Source: Corynebacterium sp. p3-SID1056
GTDB lineage: Bacteria > Actinomycetota > Actinomycetes > Mycobacteriales > Mycobacteriaceae
Direction: 5' to 3'
Assembly (NCBI RefSeq): GCF_025152525.1
Contig: NZ_JALXXL010000009.1
Location: forward strand, 1-64,000
DNA length: 64,000 bases
This document shows, in pieces, positions 45,585 to 54,220 of the stretch. Position numbers and translations under genes: made by a program. The notes beneath the pieces were generated by a model, which searched no databases, was not told where the DNA came from, and saw only the letters and a program-made list of their open reading frames with translations. Positions within the stretch are counted from its first letter, which is position 1; the number at the start of each line of letters is the position of its first letter.

Positions 45585-46400
45585 ATGAACTTCGACAGCA
45601 CTTTGGCCGAATCAATCGGCTTCAAGGCGTACCTCTTCAACAACGAACTCCCCAAGTTCGCCGTACGCTCCATGCTTGCCGGCTTGTTCCTCACGATCAT
45701 TACTGCGTTTGCCGCCGTAGCGGCCACGGCAGTCGAGGCTGAGGCACCAGGCTTCGGCAAATTCGTCTTCGCCGGGATCTTCGCCTCGGCCCTCTACGTC
45801 ATGGTCGTGCTTGGCGCTGAACTGGCCACCGGCAACATGATGTTTTCCACCTATGGCTCCGTGACCAAACGCTTAGGTTGGCTCAACGGCTTCGCCCTCG
45901 TTGTGGTGTGCACCCTCTTCAACCTGCTCGGCGTGCTCTTAACCGCCTACTTCATCACCAAGTCCACCGCTTTTGAAGCGGTCGACCCCGACAACTTCCT
46001 CGCCGGGCTGACCAGCGTGAAGCTGGCTAAGGATCCGCAGCACCTCTTCCTCGAGGGCATCTTCGCCAACATCGTGGTCAACATTGGCATCCTCATGGCC
46101 GTGCAGGCCGGTAAGGATTTCACCGCGAAGCTCTTCGCCATCATCCTCGTTATCCCGGCCTTCGCAGCCATGGGCTACGAGCACTCGATCGCTTCCTTCG
46201 TCATTTTCTCCCTCTCCGGCTACGGTATTGGCCCGGAGCACTTTGAGGGCTTCACCCTGTTCAACGGCCTGTCCAACTGGCTGTTCGTGTGGCTCGGCAA
46301 CTACGTCGGCGGCGGCCTGCTCATGGGCGGCGTCTACGCCTGGCTCAACAAGGGTGTGTCGCCTAAGGGCAGCCAATCGGTGGCACGCAAGTCCGGCTAA
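45585..46400 (+). CDS. formate/nitrite transporter (FNT family), copy 2
   Basis: A 271-residue six-helix channel with the same landmarks as the first copy (GAELATGNMMF, NIVVNIGILMAVQAGKD, NWLFVWLGNYVGGGLL). The two paralogues flank the fdhD/GTPase/rplE region in different orientations. I use ATG 45585 because the FNT domain starts there; ATG 45573, four codons earlier, overlaps the candidate -10. Anion specificity (formate, nitrite, or other) cannot be read from sequence. Convergent with the TSUP gene 21 bases downstream. Confidence 0.9.
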   Translation: MNFDSTLAESIGFKAYLFNNELPKFAVRSMLAGLFLTIITAFAAVAATAVEAEAPGFGKFVFAGIFASALYVMVVLGAELATGNMMFSTYGSVTKRLGWLNGFALVVVCTLFNLLGVLLTAYFITKSTAFEAVDPDNFLAGLTSVKLAKDPQHLFLEGIFANIVVNIGILMAVQAGKDFTAKLFAIILVIPAFAAMGYEHSIASFVIFSLSGYGIGPEHFEGFTLFNGLSNWLFVWLGNYVGGGLLMGGVYAWLNKGVSPKGSQSVARKSG

Positions 46401-46421
46401 TCCCTTGGCATCCCGAGCGCC

Positions 46422-47228
46422 TTACACAAACTGCCTTACCAGCGCGGCCAGCGCAACGACGACGATGATGCCGCGCAGCACGGAGTTTGGGAGGCGCTTT
46501 GCTATGTGCGAGCCCCCTACCCCGCCGATCAAGCCGCCCACGGCGACAATAGCCACTCCAATCCAAACAATCTCCGCGTCAAACCAAATCCAGGCCACGA
46601 GGTAGACCACGGCCGCGGTGATATTGACAAACAGCGAGAGGAAGTTCTTCACGGGGTTGACGTCTTTGAGCGAGCGCCCCGTGGCCACAGACGTGATCGC
46701 CATGTACAAAATGCCCTGGGCAGCGGTGAAGTAACCCCCGTAAATGGCCGCCGCCCCCATCGGCGCGATCAGCTGGGGGCGCTTCCATGCCTGCCCAACC
46801 GGCGCGCCTGCCGCAGGCGCGTCTTCCGCGGTGGCGGCAGCTGAACGCCGCGACAGCCACGCGGCGAGTTTCGGCTGGAAGATCACCATCAGCAGCGCCA
46901 CCACGATCAACACCGGCACGACAAAGTCGAGCGTGCTCGATGGGGAGGCAAGCAGCAAAAGCGAGCCCGTCGCCGAGGCCAGGATTGTCACGACGACCAT
47001 AGGCGCGAGGTACGGCAGCTCCCGCGCGATCTCCTTGCGGTAGCCCAGCACCGAGCCGAAGGAGGCGAAAACCATGCCGGTGGTGTTGGTACGCACCGCC
47101 ACCCCAGGCGGCAGCCCGAGCGCCATCAGCACCGGCAGAGTAAGCAAGGAACCGGAGCCCACTGCCGAGTTGATTGCCCCCGCCATGATTGCCATCACGA
47201 ACAACAACAGCGCGCTGACCGGTTCCAT
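46422..47228 (-). CDS. TSUP (TauE/SafE) family membrane transporter
   Basis: A 268-residue protein with about eight membrane helices in two related halves: GAINSAVGSGSLLTLPVLMA in the first and AAAIYGGYFTAAQGILYMA in the second, the internal repeat typical of TauE/SafE. Family members export sulfite, sulfonates or sulfoacetate. It starts six bases after the small membrane protein gene, so the two are probably one transcript. Nearby sulfur-relay genes make a sulfur-oxyanion substrate plausible but not shown. Confidence 0.88.
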   Translation of the reverse strand: MEPVSALLLFVMAIMAGAINSAVGSGSLLTLPVLMALGLPPGVAVRTNTTGMVFASFGSVLGYRKEIARELPYLAPMVVVTILASATGSLLLLASPSSTLDFVVPVLIVVALLMVIFQPKLAAWLSRRSAAATAEDAPAAGAPVGQAWKRPQLIAPMGAAAIYGGYFTAAQGILYMAITSVATGRSLKDVNPVKNFLSLFVNITAAVVYLVAWIWFDAEIVWIGVAIVAVGGLIGGVGGSHIAKRLPNSVLRGIIVVVALAALVRQFV

Positions 47229-47234
47229 AACGCC

Positions 47235-47462
47235 TTACTCCTTTTGCACTCCCGCGGTTTGCTCGGCCGGCTCGGGCGCCGGCTTGGGCTCTACGTTAAA
47301 GCACGGCTCACCGAAGGAGAGCTTCGCGGGCGGTGCAAGCGCCGTTGCTTCGCCGGTCAGCGGGACACGACGCGCAGCGCGTCGGCCGTAGGCCGCCGCG
47401 AAGGTGAGCACGAAGGTGACCACCGCCAGACAACCCCGGCTCAACTGAGAAAAGTAGGTCAC
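47235..47462 (-). CDS. small single-helix membrane protein
   Basis: A 75-residue frame with a hydrophobic segment at about residues 9-25 (RGCLAVVTFVLTFAAAYG), a basic stretch (GRRAARR) and a polar, Pro/Glu-rich tail. The start would be GTG with GAGAG almost adjacent, which is weak. It ends six bases before the TSUP gene, consistent with an operon and perhaps an accessory subunit. No family recognised; a spurious frame is possible. Confidence 0.45.
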   Translation of the reverse strand: MTYFSQLSRGCLAVVTFVLTFAAAYGRRAARRVPLTGEATALAPPAKLSFGEPCFNVEPKPAPEPAEQTAGVQKE

Positions 47463-47526
47463 CTCTCAGTCAACCACGCGATGGCCATACCTTCGTATGC
47501 CAAACACAAAATTCCCCCAATCCGGA

Positions 47527-48798
47527 CTATACGGAACGAAACGTTGCCCAATCGTTTCCGTTTGGCGCGAAGACGGCGGAGGAAAACGCCACTTCCCCGC
47601 CACCCGCGGTCAGCTCCACCGCCGCACCGTCAGCCGTGCAGACCAGCTCGCCTGCCGCGCACTCAGCCCAACGCACGAGCCCGTCCACGGTCAGCGCAAG
47701 CGTGCCACGCTCCGCGCCCTCGTGCGGCGTCCAAGCCACGGTTGCGCCGACGTTGCCTTCCACGTCGACGAGTTCGGCCTCAAGCGGCGCGTCCCCGAGC
47801 TCGCGGTGCCACACCACCATCTCGTCCTGGTTGTTGGGTAGGCGGAGGGTGGTGTGCAACGTGGCGTCGACAAGCATGAGCTCGCGGGGCAGCGTGAGCT
47901 GGTGCACCCACCCCTCGGCGGCGAGCGTGGGCGACTCATCGCGCGCGGGTAGGCCCATCCAGCCGAGCATGAGCGCACCGGCGCCGAAGGGGATCAGCTG
48001 CGGGGCGTAGAACTGGTGGCCGTAATCGAGCGGGGTAAAGCCGGTGATCACCTCGAAACGCAAGCCGTCGAGCTTGCCGACGACGTAGCCACACTCGTCC
48101 GAATCCACAAACTGCGGGCAGAAGACCAGCACATCGAGCACCTCGCCGGTGGACTGGTCCTCCATACGCACGAGGTTCGGGCACTCCCACATGTACGCCG
48201 AGGCCGTGTTGTAATCCAGGCCGACGAACTCGATGGGTCCGGCAAGCTCCCAGGTATCAAGGTCGTCGGAGGTGTAGACCACCACCGCGCCCGTGTTGTT
48301 TTCCCGGCGCGCGCCAATGACCATCCGCCACGACCCGTCCGGGGCCTGTGTCACGTGCGGATCGCGAAAGTCCGCGGTGAACCCCTCCGGGAAGCCCTCG
48401 ATCACCGGGTTGTTCTCGCGCCGGCGGTAGATACCACCCAGCGGGCCCTGCGCATCCTCCACGTCGACGATGTTCTGACTGGTCACCCGCTGGCCGTCCA
48501 CCTTCAGGTTGCCGGTGTAAAACAGGCGCATCTTCCCCTCGTGCACCACCGAGGAACCCGAGTAACAGCCGTTCGCGTCGTAGGGAAAGTCCGGGTACAG
48601 CGCGTCCGGCAGGTGAAAGAAACGGCCATCGCCCAGGCGGGTGACCGCGTGCCCCCACCCCGTGCGCTTCGGCGTGTGCGGAAACGCTGGGTCGTGCTGG
48701 TAAAACACGTGGAGCTCGTCGCCGATCAGGGTCAGCCCGTTCGGGTCGTTGAGGCGCCCCTGGGGCGGGGTGAGGTGGAACTTCGGCCGGTACGTCAT
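47527..48798 (-). CDS. scrB: GH32 sucrose/sucrose-6-phosphate hydrolase
   Basis: A beta-fructosidase of 423 residues without signal peptide, so it acts inside the cell on imported sucrose or its phosphate. GH32 catalytic landmarks: NDPNG with nucleophile Asp18, RDP at 145-147, and Glu205 in WECPN. A five-bladed propeller domain is followed by a beta-sandwich (from about residue 300). The ATG is at MTYRPKFHL. It is divergent from a decayed fructokinase gene, its expected partner, and no sucrose PTS or permease is seen nearby. Confidence 0.92.
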   Translation of the reverse strand: MTYRPKFHLTPPQGRLNDPNGLTLIGDELHVFYQHDPAFPHTPKRTGWGHAVTRLGDGRFFHLPDALYPDFPYDANGCYSGSSVVHEGKMRLFYTGNLKVDGQRVTSQNIVDVEDAQGPLGGIYRRRENNPVIEGFPEGFTADFRDPHVTQAPDGSWRMVIGARRENNTGAVVVYTSDDLDTWELAGPIEFVGLDYNTASAYMWECPNLVRMEDQSTGEVLDVLVFCPQFVDSDECGYVVGKLDGLRFEVITGFTPLDYGHQFYAPQLIPFGAGALMLGWMGLPARDESPTLAAEGWVHQLTLPRELMLVDATLHTTLRLPNNQDEMVVWHRELGDAPLEAELVDVEGNVGATVAWTPHEGAERGTLALTVDGLVRWAECAAGELVCTADGAAVELTAGGGEVAFSSAVFAPNGNDWATFRSV

Positions 48799-48822
48799 GT
48801 GTAAGAGTTTACTTTGGGAAGC

Positions 48823-49020
48823 ATGATTACCGTGTACGGCGAAGCGCTCGTCGATCTTGTCCCCACCTCCGCAGATCCGCTCGCTCCGCTGCAACCCGCG
48901 CTCGGCGCCGGCGTGCACCTTTCCAACTGCCCCACCGGCAGCGAGCCCATCACCCTGGGTGCCGACGGCTCCGCCACCTACACCTTCTACGTCGACGGCG
49001 GCGCTCACGGTCTCGCGGAC
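48823..49020 (+). pseudogene. fructokinase (PfkB family) remnant with internal deletion
   Basis: The frame begins like a PfkB sugar kinase (ITVYGEALVDLVPT, then PALGAG) but jumps directly to a downstream part of the fold (GVHLSNCPTGSEPITLG, then DGSATYTFYVDGGA), missing the expected ~50-60 residues between, and runs out before the ATP-binding and catalytic GAGD-type region. It ends against the glmS terminator hairpin. Its position beside the GH32 gene fits a former fructokinase. Confidence 0.7.
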
Positions 49021-49031
49021 CGGAGCAGAAA

Positions 49032-49070
49032 CGCCCCGCTTGGAAGAGGTGCATGCCTTCCAGCGGGGCG
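49032..49070 (-). terminator. hairpin terminator after glmS
   Basis: CGCCCCGCT with AGCGGGGCG, continued by GGAAG with CTTCC past one bulged base, around a ten-base loop, 19 bases after the glmS stop. The T tract is weak (TTTCTG). Confidence 0.7.
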
Positions 49071-49088
49071 AGTAGAACCTGCGGCGAG

Positions 49089-50957
49089 TTACTCCACGGT
49101 CACGGACTTCGCCAGGTTACGCGGCTGGTCCACGTTCAGACCGCGGGCCTCTGCCACCGCGCAGGCGAAGATCTGCAGCGGCACCGTCGACAGGATCGGT
49201 TGCAACAGACCAGCGGACTCGGGCACGCGGATGACCTCGTTGGCGTAGGCGGTGACGTCCTCGTCGCCGTCCTCCGCGATCACGATGGTCACGGCGCCAC
49301 GGGCGCGCACCTCCTGGATGTTGGACACCACCTTGGCGTGCAGGTTATTGCGCGAGTGCTTGGAAGGCACGATGATGAACACCGGCTGACCTTCCTCCAC
49401 CAGCGCAATCGGGCCGTGCTTGAGCTCACCGGCGGCGAAGCCCTCCGAGTGCAGGTACGCGACCTCCTTGAGCTTCAGCGCGCCCTCAAGCGCGACCGGG
49501 AAGCCAACGTGGCGGCCCAGGAACAGCACCGACTTTGAGTTCGCGAGGTCCTTGCCCAGCTGCTTGACCTGGTCCTCGTTGTCCAGGACCTTCTGCAGCT
49601 TGTCCGGCATGGTCTGCAGCTCGTCCACCACGTTGCGGATCTCGTCTGCGTACTTATTGCCGCGTACCTGCGAGAGGTACAGCGCGAGCAGGTAGGAGGC
49701 GACGATCTGGGAGATGAACGCCTTGGTGGACGCCACGGCGATCTCCGGGCCCGCGTACGTGTAGAGGACTGCGTCAGACTCGCGCGGGATCGAGGAACCA
49801 ACGGTGTTGCAGATCGCGATGACCTTCGCGCCCTGTTCGCGAGCGTGACGCACCGCCATCAGCGTGTCCATGGTCTCACCGGACTGGGAGACTGCCACGA
49901 CAAGCGTCTGCTCGTTCACGATCGGGTCGCGGTAGCGGAACTCGTGGGCGAGCTCCACCTCCGTCGGGATGCGGCACCAGTGCTCGATGGCGTAGCGAGC
50001 CACCTGGCCGGCGTACGAGGCGGTGCCGCAGGCCACGATGATGATCTTGTTGATGGAGCGCAGCGTCGACTCGTCGATACGCAGCTCGTCCAGCGTGAGC
50101 GCACCCTGCTCGTCGAAGCGGCCGTAGAGCGTGTCGCGCACTGCCGACGGCTGGTCGTGGATCTCCTTTTCCATGAAGGAGTTGTAGCCGCCCTTCTCCG
50201 CGGCGGTCACGTCCCACTCAACGCGGAAGGGCTTGCCCTCTGCCTTTTCGCCGTCGAAGGTGGTGATCTGGTAATCATTCGCGGTCAGCGTGATGACCTG
50301 GCCGTTATCAACCTCGACTGCGTCGCGGGTGAACTCGATGAAGCCAGAGACGTCAGAGCCGAGGAAGTTGCGGCCCTCGCCCAGGCCGATCACCAGCGGG
50401 GAGTTCAGGCGGGCCGCGACGATACGGTCCGGGTGATCCTCCTCGATAGCCAGCAGGGTAAACGCGCCCTCAAGGCGGTTGGCGGTCAGCTGCATCGCCT
50501 TGGTCAGGTCACCGTTGGCCTCGTTGTCGTAGATGTCGAGCAGCAGGGTGGCTGCAACCTCGGAGTCGGTATCGGAGATGAAGGTGTAGCCCTTGGCCTC
50601 CAGCTGGCTACGCAGGGTGGCGAAGTTCTCGATGATGCCGTTGTGCACCACTGCGAGGCGGCCACCGCCCACCACGTGCGGATGCGCATTCTCATCGGTC
50701 GGCCCACCGTGGGTGGCCCAACGGGTGTGGCCGATGCCAAGGTGGGAGTCCGGCAGCGGAGACTTTGCAATCTCCGCCTCCAGGTCCGCCACCTTGCCGG
50801 CCTTCTTCCGGCTTTCAATGGAGTCCTGCCCCATCACTGCGACACCGGCCGAGTCGTAGCCACGGTATTCCAGACGACGCAGGCCCTCAATGATTACGCC
50901 CAGCGCGTCGTGCTCGCCCGACGCCGGGTCACCTACATATCCAACGATTCCACACAT
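49089..50957 (-). CDS. glmS: glutamine-fructose-6-phosphate aminotransferase (isomerizing)
   Basis: GlmS makes glucosamine-6-phosphate from fructose-6-phosphate and glutamine, the entry to amino-sugar synthesis used next by GlmM. The 622-residue product has the class II amidotransferase domain with Cys2 as nucleophile (MCGIVGYVG; RLEYRGYDSAG; HTRWATHG) and two SIS domains (VACGTASYAGQVARYAIEHW; LGRHVGFPVALEGALKLKE), ending in NLAKSVTVE. I start at MCGIV because Cys must be N-terminal. No glmS ribozyme-like leader was noticed. Confidence 0.97.
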   Translation of the reverse strand: MCGIVGYVGDPASGEHDALGVIIEGLRRLEYRGYDSAGVAVMGQDSIESRKKAGKVADLEAEIAKSPLPDSHLGIGHTRWATHGGPTDENAHPHVVGGGRLAVVHNGIIENFATLRSQLEAKGYTFISDTDSEVAATLLLDIYDNEANGDLTKAMQLTANRLEGAFTLLAIEEDHPDRIVAARLNSPLVIGLGEGRNFLGSDVSGFIEFTRDAVEVDNGQVITLTANDYQITTFDGEKAEGKPFRVEWDVTAAEKGGYNSFMEKEIHDQPSAVRDTLYGRFDEQGALTLDELRIDESTLRSINKIIIVACGTASYAGQVARYAIEHWCRIPTEVELAHEFRYRDPIVNEQTLVVAVSQSGETMDTLMAVRHAREQGAKVIAICNTVGSSIPRESDAVLYTYAGPEIAVASTKAFISQIVASYLLALYLSQVRGNKYADEIRNVVDELQTMPDKLQKVLDNEDQVKQLGKDLANSKSVLFLGRHVGFPVALEGALKLKEVAYLHSEGFAAGELKHGPIALVEEGQPVFIIVPSKHSRNNLHAKVVSNIQEVRARGAVTIVIAEDGDEDVTAYANEVIRVPESAGLLQPILSTVPLQIFACAVAEARGLNVDQPRNLAKSVTVE

Positions 50958-51005
50958 AACGACAACGATACACGGGGCAGGCATATACCCCGAGTTCGCG
51001 CGCGC

Positions 51006-51350
51006 TTAATTGGACACGACAACTTTCGCCGTCTCGCCGGTACCCTCCAGGCGCACCTGGTAGGTGGCGAGGGCGTGGTCGTCTCCCTGCAGCGATGTGC
51101 CGTCGTCAAGGAAGAACTTCTGCTTCAGCAGGGGCGACGCGATAGTGGGACGCCCTTCGGCCTCCCCCACGATGCCGCGCGAAATCACGCCGGCACCGGT
51201 GTACGGGTCCACGTTGTCTACCGCGTACAGCTGCTCGCCGTCCGCGGTGTGCAGGCGGAAGATCGCCACCTGTGTTGCACCGGGCAGAAGCGCCGCCACT
51301 CCGACGCCCACCGAGAGGTCCTCGAGTGCGCAAATTACTGTGTCAGCCAT
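51006..51350 (-). CDS. nirD: nitrite reductase (NAD(P)H) small subunit NirD
   Basis: The 114-residue Rieske-like domain of assimilatory-type nitrite reductase, without the Cys/His cluster ligands, as usual for NirD. AVDNVDPYTGAGVISRGIVG and IASPLLKQKFFLDDG are family landmarks. It starts 19 bases after nirB and should bind NirB. It is the last gene of the nir operon; glmS lies 48 bp downstream. Confidence 0.95.
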   Translation of the reverse strand: MADTVICALEDLSVGVGVAALLPGATQVAIFRLHTADGEQLYAVDNVDPYTGAGVISRGIVGEAEGRPTIASPLLKQKFFLDDGTSLQGDDHALATYQVRLEGTGETAKVVVSN

Positions 51351-51369
51351 TGTTTTCTCAACTTCCTTC

Positions 51370-53904
51370 CTACTTCGCCGCGCCCACGGTCGGGGTCATC
51401 AGCGGCACCTTGCGGCCGCCCTGCGGGTGCTCTTCAAACTGCACAGTCGGGTCCGGCGTGTCCGGCGCGTTAATGAAGGAGACAAACCGCTTGAGCTTGT
51501 CCGGGTCATTGAGCACGTCCTGCCATTCGTCGGAGTAGTTGGCCACGTGGTGGTCCATGAAGGCCTCCAAATCATCAGCGATGCCCAGGGAGTCATCCAC
51601 CACGACCTCTCGGATGTGCTCGAGCCCGCCCTCGACGTCAGCCTGCCACGCAGCAGTACGCTGCAGCCGGTCCGCATTGCGGATGTAGAAGGCCAGGTAG
51701 CGGTCGATGTAGCGGATCAGCGTTGCGTCGTCGAGATCCTTGGCCAGAAGCTCCGCCTGCCGCGGCGTGGCACCCGCGTTGCCGCCCACATACAGGTTCC
51801 ATCCCTGTTCCGTGGCGATCACGCCGATGTCCTTGCCGCGCGCCTCCGCGCACTCGCGGGCGCAGCCGGACACGCCCATCTTCAGCTTGTGCGGCGAACG
51901 CAAACCGCGGTAGCGCAGCTCCAAGTTGATGGCCATTGCCACCGAGTCCTGCTGCCCGAAGCGGCACCAGTCCGTGCCCACGCAGGACTTCACCGCGCGC
52001 AACGACTTGCCGTAGGCCTGACCGGACTCCATGCCGACGTCGATCAGGCGACGCCAGATCTCCGGCAGGTCTTCCGTGCGCGCGCCGAACATGGCGATGC
52101 GCTGCGCGCCCGTGATCTTCAGGTACAGGCCGAAGTCCTCTGCAATGCGCCCCATCTCCTGCAGCTGCGCCGGGGTGACGTTGCCGGCCGGCTGGCGCGG
52201 AATGACGGAGTAGGTGCCGTTCTTCTGCATGTTGCCCAGCATGCGGTCGTTCGTATCCTGCAGCCCCGCAGTCTCCCCCTCCAGCACGTGGTTTTCCGTG
52301 TGCATGGAGGCCACGATGTTGGCAAAGGTCGGCTTGCATACCTCGCAGCCGCCCCCGGTGCCGAAGCGCTCGATGAAGGTGGGGAAGTCCGTAATCCCAG
52401 TGGAACGGGCGATCTCGAAGAGCTCGGCGCGCGACTGGCTAAAGTGCGGGCACACCGCCTTGGACTGCTCAATCCCCTCGGCCTCCAGGATGCCCTTCAT
52501 CAGCGGGATGCACGACCCGCAGGAGGTGCCCGCGCGAGTGGCGCTCATCAGTGTTTCGACAGAGTGGCAGCCCTGCCCGATCGCCTCGCGCAGGTCCCCC
52601 TTGGACACGTTGTTACACGAGCAAATCTGCGTGGCGTCTGGCAGGTCGCCCGCGCCAATCGCTGTGGTGCCCGTGCCGGTCTCAGGCGCGATCAGGCTCA
52701 CCGGGTCCCCCGGCAGCTCGGAGCCGACCATGGGGCGCAGCACCGAGTAGTTCGAGGCCTCGCCCACGAGGATGCCGCCGATGAGTCGCTTGCCTTCCGC
52801 GTCCAGGATGAGCTTCTTGTACACGCCAGAGACCGGGTCCTGGATGTGCAGCTCCTTGTGGTCGGCGGCGGTAGAAAACGCGTCGCCGAAGGAAGCCACG
52901 TCCACACCCATGAGCTTGAGCTTGGTGGACATGTCCGGGTCCTCGAAGTCAGGGCCTTCCTCCCCTGCGAGGCGCTTGGCCACGATCTCGGCCATGGTGT
53001 TGCCGGGCGCGACCAGGCCGTACGTCTTGCCGTCAACGGCAGCGCACTCACCGATTGCAGAGATGTGGTCGATGGAGGTGCGGCACTGCCGGTCAGTGAG
53101 GAATCCGCCACGCGGGCCCAGCTCCAGGCCGGCGTCCGGGCCCATCGTGTCGCGCGGGCGGATGCCGGCGGAAAAGATCACCAGGTCCGTTTCAATCGTG
53201 CCCTGCTCGCCCAGGTCCAAAACGACGGCACCTTCACGCTCCGTGGAAGGGGCAATGGAGCGGCTTGTCGCGCCGACGTGCACGTCCACGCCCATCTGGC
53301 GGATTGCCTGCGAAAGCATCTCGCCGCCGGCGTCGTCCACCTGCAGCGGCATCAGTCGCGGTGCCATCTCCACCACGTGCGTTTTCGCGCCCATGTGCTG
53401 GGCCGCACCGGCAGCCTCCAGCCCGAGCAGGCCGCCGCCGATGACGACCGCGGTCGCCTCGCCGTGCTTGGCCACCACGCCCTCGATCGCGGCGCGGATG
53501 CCGTCCATGTCATCCAGCGTGCGGTAGACGTGCACCTGCGGCAGGTCGTTGCCGGGCAAGCGCGGGACGAAAGCGCGGGAGCCGGTGGCGAGGACGAGTT
53601 CTTCGTAGGAGAACACGTGGCCGTCGGCAAGCACGAGCTCTTGCGTCTCCGGCTTGATCGACACGGCGCGACCCGGCACCACCGTCACATTGTCCGGCAG
53701 TGTGTCGAGGTAGAGTGCCTCGCGGTCCCAGCTGCCCACGTAGCTCGACAGCTGGACGCGGTCGTAGGCGTAGTCTTCGGTCTCGCGGTTGATGATGGTG
53801 ATGTGCGCCTCGGGGCGGCGCTGCGAGAGTTCCTGGGCGAAGCGGTGGCCCACCATGCCAAAGCCGACGACCAGAATCTCCGCGGGGGTGGTCTGCGTAC
53901 TCAT
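51370..53904 (-). CDS. nirB: nitrite reductase (NAD(P)H) large subunit NirB
   Basis: Reduces nitrite to ammonium in the cytoplasm using NAD(P)H. The 844-residue chain has an FAD/NAD oxidoreductase part (GFGMVG at 14-19; GGGLLG at 156-161), a BFD-type [2Fe-2S] domain (Cys428, 430, 462, 465), and the sulfite/nitrite reductase domain whose siroheme/[4Fe-4S] Cys are 641, 647, 681 and 685 (CVGTDWCRFG; GVSGCAREC). AAGGAT precedes the ATG. A 7-bp hairpin (GTCGGGA/TCCCGAC) lies in the 74 bp upstream. Confidence 0.97.
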   Translation of the reverse strand: MSTQTTPAEILVVGFGMVGHRFAQELSQRRPEAHITIINRETEDYAYDRVQLSSYVGSWDREALYLDTLPDNVTVVPGRAVSIKPETQELVLADGHVFSYEELVLATGSRAFVPRLPGNDLPQVHVYRTLDDMDGIRAAIEGVVAKHGEATAVVIGGGLLGLEAAGAAQHMGAKTHVVEMAPRLMPLQVDDAGGEMLSQAIRQMGVDVHVGATSRSIAPSTEREGAVVLDLGEQGTIETDLVIFSAGIRPRDTMGPDAGLELGPRGGFLTDRQCRTSIDHISAIGECAAVDGKTYGLVAPGNTMAEIVAKRLAGEEGPDFEDPDMSTKLKLMGVDVASFGDAFSTAADHKELHIQDPVSGVYKKLILDAEGKRLIGGILVGEASNYSVLRPMVGSELPGDPVSLIAPETGTGTTAIGAGDLPDATQICSCNNVSKGDLREAIGQGCHSVETLMSATRAGTSCGSCIPLMKGILEAEGIEQSKAVCPHFSQSRAELFEIARSTGITDFPTFIERFGTGGGCEVCKPTFANIVASMHTENHVLEGETAGLQDTNDRMLGNMQKNGTYSVIPRQPAGNVTPAQLQEMGRIAEDFGLYLKITGAQRIAMFGARTEDLPEIWRRLIDVGMESGQAYGKSLRAVKSCVGTDWCRFGQQDSVAMAINLELRYRGLRSPHKLKMGVSGCARECAEARGKDIGVIATEQGWNLYVGGNAGATPRQAELLAKDLDDATLIRYIDRYLAFYIRNADRLQRTAAWQADVEGGLEHIREVVVDDSLGIADDLEAFMDHHVANYSDEWQDVLNDPDKLKRFVSFINAPDTPDPTVQFEEHPQGGRKVPLMTPTVGAAK

Positions 53905-53922
53905 GAAACCATCCTTTACGAT

Positions 53923-53942
53923 GTCGGGAACTTAGTCCCGAC
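53923..53942. promoter_or_regulatory. short inverted repeat between the TusA-like gene and nirB
   Basis: GTCGGGA-ACTTAG-TCCCGAC, a perfect 7-bp dyad in the 74-bp gap. It could end the sulfur-relay transcript or be an operator of nirB; no T run follows. Confidence 0.45.
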
Positions 53943-53978
53943 TCTACCCGGGGAAATGGTAGTACGCTTGAGCGCGGC

Positions 53979-54212
53979 CTAATCCTGCTTACGCAAGTAG
54001 TAGTGCGGAGACTCCGCGTACAAGAGCGTGTTGCCGGTGAGCCCGCACCAGGCCCGCAGATCGATGTCGATGGCCTCGTTGACCGAGCGCAGGTGGAGCA
54101 CCTCGCCCGCGCCGAGCTGGTCGCGGAAGAGGAGGAAGAGCCGCACGAGCACATCACCGCACGCGATATCCTCTGCGTTCCAATAGTGCTGCGACTCGGG
54201 CGGTTGCTGCAT
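53979..54212 (-). CDS. TusA-like small protein
   Basis: A 77-residue protein that matches the TusA fold in size and in the C-terminal half (IDIDLRAWCGLTGNTLL, then YYLRK), which resembles the family's IPxFCxxxGHEL segment. The usual active-site CPxP is replaced by CGDV (Cys18), so canonical sulfur transfer by that Cys is uncertain. It follows the TusA-MetE fusion gene by eight bases; a GTG three codons upstream overlaps that gene's stop. The fusion's N-terminal domain is the same type (CGNG). The two may exchange sulfur or form dimers. Confidence 0.75.
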   Translation of the reverse strand: MQQPPESQHYWNAEDIACGDVLVRLFLLFRDQLGAGEVLHLRSVNEAIDIDLRAWCGLTGNTLLYAESPHYYLRKQD

Positions 54213-54220
54213 CTCCCCCA

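Noticed and set aside
50958..51005. glmS ribozyme or riboswitch
   Set aside because: The leader before glmS shows no room or fold like the catalytic RNA, and it is not expected in actinobacteria.
51064..53982. 972-codon open frame on the plus strand
   Set aside because: It lies opposite nirB and nirD, whose motifs are unambiguous; the frame is an antisense shadow typical of GC-rich DNA.
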